Below, piece by piece: positions 6,691-8,676 of a stretch of DNA of 8,676 nucleotides; the stretch's first letter is position 1; every line of letters begins with the position of its first letter. The stretch spans positions 1 through 8,676 of the forward strand of contig JAUQQB010000096.1 of NCBI GenBank assembly GCA_030550075.1. The letters run 5' to 3'. This DNA is from Chloroflexota bacterium (GTDB lineage Bacteria; Chloroflexota; Anaerolineae; Thermoflexales; Thermoflexaceae). The notes under the pieces are model-generated. The model saw only the letters and a list, made by a program, of their open reading frames with translations. It was not told where the DNA came from and ran no database searches. A program made the position numbers and the translations under genes.

Positions 6691-8676
6691 TCGAAATCGA
6701 TTTCCCCCTGCGAAAGGTTTCGGAAGAATCCGTGCGCGAGAAGAACATCCGCCACGGGCATATCTCCACCTTGCACATCTGGTGGGCGCGGCGGCCCCTG
6801 GCCGCCTCCCGCGCTACCGCTTTGGCAGCCCTCCTGCCCGACGATCCATCCCAGCTGGAGGATTTCCTGCGTTTGGTGCGCTATCTCTCGCCCTGGGAGG
6901 CCGTTCAAGGGGAGAATCACAACCTGGAGAGAGCCCGCGCCCTGATCCACGAGGTTTTCGGCGGTCGCGCTCCGCGGGTGCTGGACTGCTTCGCCGGCGG
7001 CGGGGCCATCCCGCTGGAGGCGCTGCGCCTGGGCTGTGAGACCTACGCCCTGGACTACAACCCGGTGGCGGTGCTGATCCTCAAGGCGGTGCTGGAGCTG
7101 CCGCAGCGTTTCGGGCGAAGGGTGAAGGGTGAAGGGCGATGGGTGAGGGGTGAAGAAAAGGATCAACAAGGAGGTGTGGCAGATGAAGCAAATCAAGTCA
7201 TATCGGGACCTAGAGATTTGGCAGAAGGCGATGTTTCTGGCTGCCGAGGTCTATCGGATGAGCAACAGCTTACCCAGAGCAGAGCAGTGGGGACTGGCGT
7301 CTCAAATGCAGCGAGCGGCAGTCTCGATTCCGGCGAACATTGCCGAGGGCTGGGGTCGGAGCTCCACGCGGGAATTTCTCCAGTTTCTCCGCATCAGTCG
7401 CGGGTCGCTGTGCGAACTGGAAACGCACCTAATGCTGGCGGAACAACTGGGTTACCTGACCCAAGCGCAGACCGCTCCGCTATTGGAACAATGCGATCGT
7501 CTCAGCCGGATGCTCCTTTCCCTGATGCGTTCCCTGGAGCACAAGAAGTAACCCTCTTCCCCCCTTCACGCTTCACCCTTCACTCTTCACTCCTGGAATC
7601 AGTCCGCTTGTGGGGCCAGTGGGTGCTGGAGGAGGCCCGCAAAGAACTGGAACGCTTTTATCCAAAGGACCCTGATAGTTCGATCCCCGTCGGCTACATC
7701 TGGGCGCGGACGCTCCCCTGCCAGAACCCGGCCTGCGGCGCCGAAATCCCCCTCATGCGCCAGACCTGGCTGGCCAAGAAGGCAAAGGGTGAGGGGCGAA
7801 GGGTGAAGGGAGATAAGCTAATTGCCTTGAGGCTGATTCCGAACCGAGCAGCCCGGCGCGTGGACGTGGAGATTGTGGGGCAGAACGGTGAACCAATTGA
7901 TTTTGACCCCGAGGAGGGCACGGTCACGCGCGCCCACGTGCGCTGTCCGCTCTGCGGCGGAACGATAGATGACAAAACCACCCGCCGGCTGTTCCGCGAG
8001 GGCAAGGCGGGCCAGCGCCTGATGGCCGTGGTGCTGCACCACCCCCAGCGCAGCGGCAAAACCTACCGCCTGCCCACCGAGCGCGATCTCGCCGCCTACC
8101 GCGCCGCCGAAGAAGCCTTGGAAGCCAAACGCCAGCACCTCTGGGCCGAATGGGGCATAGACCCCGTGCCGGATGAGCCGTTGATTTACGACCCCCGCAA
8201 CGTTTGGGTTACGCCCTACTTTCCAGATAATGAGCAAAAATGGGGAAGCTTGTTTAACGCCCGGCAGAAGCTGGCGCTCATCACCTTTGCCGATGCGGTG
8301 CGCCGCGCCCACGCCCAGATGCTCGCCCAGGGCGCCGACCCCGAATTCGCCAAGGCGGTGACGACGTATCTTGCGCTGGCGTTGGATAAACTCGCGACCT
8401 ATCTCTGTGCTCTTACTCGTTGGCGTGCTGATGTGTTGTCCTTCGAAAGGGCCTTTGACCGACAGGCATTGCCTATGGTTTGGGACTACGGCGAGGTGAG
8501 CCCGTTTAGCGAGGCGCGTGGAAGTTGGGATTTGGAGGGTATCATAGAAGTCCTCACCCACCTCACCCGCATCCCGCCGGTGGAGGCGGGAAGTCCACCA
8601 GCAGTCCACCACGGCTCCGCCACGGCGCTGCCCTGGCCCAATGACTTCTTTGACGCGGTGCTCACCGACCCGCCGT
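6660..8676 (+). CDS. DUF1156 / Zn-ribbon DNA methylase, 3' end beyond the window, carrying two in-frame heptamer-repeat insertions
   Basis: The frame starting at the ATG at 6660 stays open for 672 complete codons to the window edge; I read every codon and found no stop. The N terminus is the DUF1156 signature: IDFPLRKVSEESVREKNIRH (13-32) and STLHIWWARRPLAASRA (36-52). The SAM-binding motif I is VLDCFAGGGAIPLEAL (107-122), with ALDYNPVA (130-137) as the next strand. Cysteine pairs C354/C359 and C429/C432 fit the split Zn-ribbon of COG1743 'adenine-specific DNA methylase containing a Zn-ribbon'. The visible part ends in T-D-P-P (669-672), the start of the DPPY catalytic motif, so it is probably an N6-adenine or N4-cytosine DNA methylase. 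Residues 152-311 are foreign: they are the translation of an inserted repeat-flanked element. Residues 376-384 come from a second repeat patch. Ordinary methylase sequence resumes in the same frame at SVRLWGQWVLEEARKEL (314-330). DUF1156 proteins often occur beside other anti-phage genes. Methylase activity with the insertion is unproven. Confidence 0.88.
   Translation, partial: MEHTGDRRRLIEIDFPLRKVSEESVREKNIRHGHISTLHIWWARRPLAASRATALAALLPDDPSQLEDFLRLVRYLSPWEAVQGENHNLERARALIHEVFGGRAPRVLDCFAGGGAIPLEALRLGCETYALDYNPVAVLILKAVLELPQRFGRRVKGEGRWVRGEEKDQQGGVADEANQVISGPRDLAEGDVSGCRGLSDEQQLTQSRAVGTGVSNAASGSLDSGEHCRGLGSELHAGISPVSPHQSRVAVRTGNAPNAGGTTGLPDPSADRSAIGTMRSSQPDAPFPDAFPGAQEVTLFPPSRFTLHSSLLESVRLWGQWVLEEARKELERFYPKDPDSSIPVGYIWARTLPCQNPACGAEIPLMRQTWLAKKAKGEGRRVKGDKLIALRLIPNRAARRVDVEIVGQNGEPIDFDPEEGTVTRAHVRCPLCGGTIDDKTTRRLFREGKAGQRLMAVVLHHPQRSGKTYRLPTERDLAAYRAAEEALEAKRQHLWAEWGIDPVPDEPLIYDPRNVWVTPYFPDNEQKWGSLFNARQKLALITFADAVRRAHAQMLAQGADPEFAKAVTTYLALALDKLATYLCALTRWRADVLSFERAFDRQALPMVWDYGEVSPFSEARGSWDLEGIIEVLTHLTRIPPVEAGSPPAVHHGSATALPWPNDFFDAVLTDPP
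7113..7154 (+). repeat. Six tandem GGGTGAA-like heptamers (left arm)
   Basis: The units, in order, are GGGCGAA, GGGTGAA, GGGTGAA, GGGCGAT, GGGTGAG and GGGTGAA. They sit just after the PQRF codons of the methylase. Bases 7122-7134 are a perfect 13-nt inverted match to 7571-7583, so the arms could pair in RNA. Confidence 0.92.
7168..7176 (+). promoter_or_regulatory. Strong Shine-Dalgarno for the nested four-helix-bundle gene
   Basis: AAGGAGGTG is a near-perfect anti-16S match, with its AGGAGG core ending 8 nt before the ATG at 7183. It selects that ATG over the in-frame GTG at 7150, which lies within the heptamers. It shows that the nested gene can be translated independently from inside the methylase mRNA. 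Confidence 0.88.
7183..7551 (+). CDS. Four-helix-bundle protein of the 23S rRNA intervening-sequence (S23) family, nested in the methylase gene
   Basis: A 122-residue protein, complete and of normal family length. The family signature is plain: YRDLEIWQKAM (7-17), QMQRAAVSIPANIAEG (41-56), GRSSTREFLQFLRISRGSL (58-76) and ELETHL (78-83), spread over four predicted amphipathic helices. The family (S23 ribosomal-protein-like, TIGR02436 'four helix bundle protein') was first seen encoded in intervening sequences of 23S rRNA genes. Its fold is shared with the Avd protein of diversity-generating retroelements, and its biochemical role is poorly known, possibly nucleic-acid binding as an oligomer. 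The gene has its own strong Shine-Dalgarno and its own stop, and is read in the +1 frame relative to the surrounding methylase. It lies between inverted heptamer arrays. It is probably the cargo of an inserted element and not part of the CRISPR system. Confidence 0.95.
   Translation: MKQIKSYRDLEIWQKAMFLAAEVYRMSNSLPRAEQWGLASQMQRAAVSIPANIAEGWGRSSTREFLQFLRISRGSLCELETHLMLAEQLGYLTQAQTAPLLEQCDRLSRMLLSLMRSLEHKK
7565..7592 (-). repeat. Four inverted heptamers (right arm)
   Basis: On the + strand the units are TTCACGC, TTCACCC, TTCACTC and TTCACTC, the reverse complement of the left-arm pattern. The array begins 13 nt after the stop codon of the four-helix-bundle gene and ends where methylase-like coding resumes. 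It pairs with the left arm over about four units with a few mismatches and G-U pairs. Confidence 0.9.
7787..7807 (+). repeat. Solo in-frame patch of three GGGTGAA-like heptamers
   Basis: The units GGGTGAG, GGGCGAA and GGGTGAA lie in the same orientation as the left arm and are followed by a degenerate GGGAGAT. The 21 nt equal seven codons. In the methylase frame they encode K-G-E-G-R-R-V-K-G, a hydrophilic patch between WLAKKA and IALRLIPN. There is no adjoining gene and no inverted partner within about 190 nt. Confidence 0.85.

Larger units (their letters stand above)
7113..7592 (+). mobile_element. IVS-like element: inverted heptamer arrays flanking a four-helix-bundle gene, inserted in the methylase frame
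   Basis: This 480-nt block starts with six GGGTGAA-like heptamers (7113-7154), contains a complete four-helix-bundle gene (7183-7551) and ends with four inverted heptamers (7565-7592). Methylase-like sequence lies on both sides in the same frame: PQRF just before it and the SVRLWGQWVLEEARKEL segment just after. The block is 160 codons long with no stop in the host frame. Proteins of this family are known from intervening sequences in bacterial 23S rRNA genes, whose ends pair with each other. The repeat-gene-repeat layout is analogous, but the host here is a protein-coding gene. No transposase, reverse transcriptase or target-site duplication is evident, so mobility is inferred. The exact ends are uncertain by several nt because the repeats blur the junctions. 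Confidence 0.75.

Noticed and set aside
7113..7154. CRISPR array
   Set aside because: The heptamers are contiguous with no spacers, and the units are far too short. No other repeat-spacer pattern exists in the window.
6691..7182. Methylase gene as a pseudogene broken by the insertion
   Set aside because: Complete codon reading shows no stop or frameshift from 6660 to 8676, and both flanks match the family in the same frame.
6384..7196. 270-residue minus-strand ORF
   Set aside because: It is antisense to the Cas5-like and methylase genes, whose frames have family motifs. Its translation shows no recognisable domain and is explained by G+C-rich shadowing.
7113..7592. Intein in the methylase
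   Set aside because: The host-frame translation has no intein block motifs and no Cys/Ser/Thr at the left boundary. The recognisable protein in the block is in another frame, with its own start and stop.
7113..7592. Group I or group II intron, or diversity-generating retroelement
   Set aside because: There is no reverse transcriptase, no maturase or homing endonuclease, no visible domain V-like hairpin, and no template/variable repeat pair. Fold similarity of the cargo to Avd is not enough.
7818..8612. 264-residue minus-strand ORF
   Set aside because: It is antisense to the methylase, whose frame carries the Zn-ribbon cysteines and ends in the DPP motif. No Shine-Dalgarno or domain supports the reverse strand.

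Overview
The window (about 60% G+C by eye, all genes on the + strand, almost no intergenic space) is a defence locus. A compact Cmr-like type III CRISPR-Cas effector operon runs directly into a DUF1156/Zn-ribbon DNA methylase gene. The base composition, the Csx11-type large subunit and the heptamer-flanked four-helix-bundle gene suggest a bacterium, perhaps a thermophilic Chloroflexota-like lineage. That assignment is weak: there is no rRNA or housekeeping marker here.

Layout. Positions 3-353 hold the 3' end of an unrecognised gene cut by the window edge. It is followed by a Cmr6-like RAMP (350-1351), a Csx11-type Cas10-like large subunit (1348-4338), a Cmr4 backbone/slicer (4342-5463), a Cmr5/Cas11-like small subunit (5447-5809) and a Cas5-group RAMP resembling Csx10/Cmr3 (5812-6690). 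Consecutive genes overlap by 4-31 nt or lie 2-3 nt apart, and most starts have a good Shine-Dalgarno, so this looks like one translationally coupled transcript. Together the products would form a crRNA-guided RNA-targeting complex. Cmr4 keeps the Asp expected for target RNA cleavage. The large subunit shows neither a GGDD cyclase motif nor an intact HD nuclease motif, so classical cyclic-oligoadenylate signalling and Cas10 DNase activity are not expected from it. No CRISPR array, cas1, cas2, cas6 or CARF effector is visible in the window.

The last 2 kb is the methylase. Its ATG (6660) lies inside the Cas5-like gene and has its own Shine-Dalgarno, and its frame stays open for 672 codons to the window end, stopping at the Asp-Pro-Pro of the DPPY motif. 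The most unusual point is that this methylase frame is split by a 480-nt block (7113-7592). The block starts with six GGGTGAA-like heptamers, carries a complete four-helix-bundle gene of the 23S-rRNA intervening-sequence (S23/TIGR02436) type with its own ribosome binding site, and ends with four inverted heptamers. The block is a multiple of three and has no stop in the methylase frame, so the host gene is not broken. A second, solo in-frame patch of the same heptamer lies further down the methylase at 7787-7807. This looks like an IVS-like element inserted in a protein-coding defence gene while preserving its reading frame.
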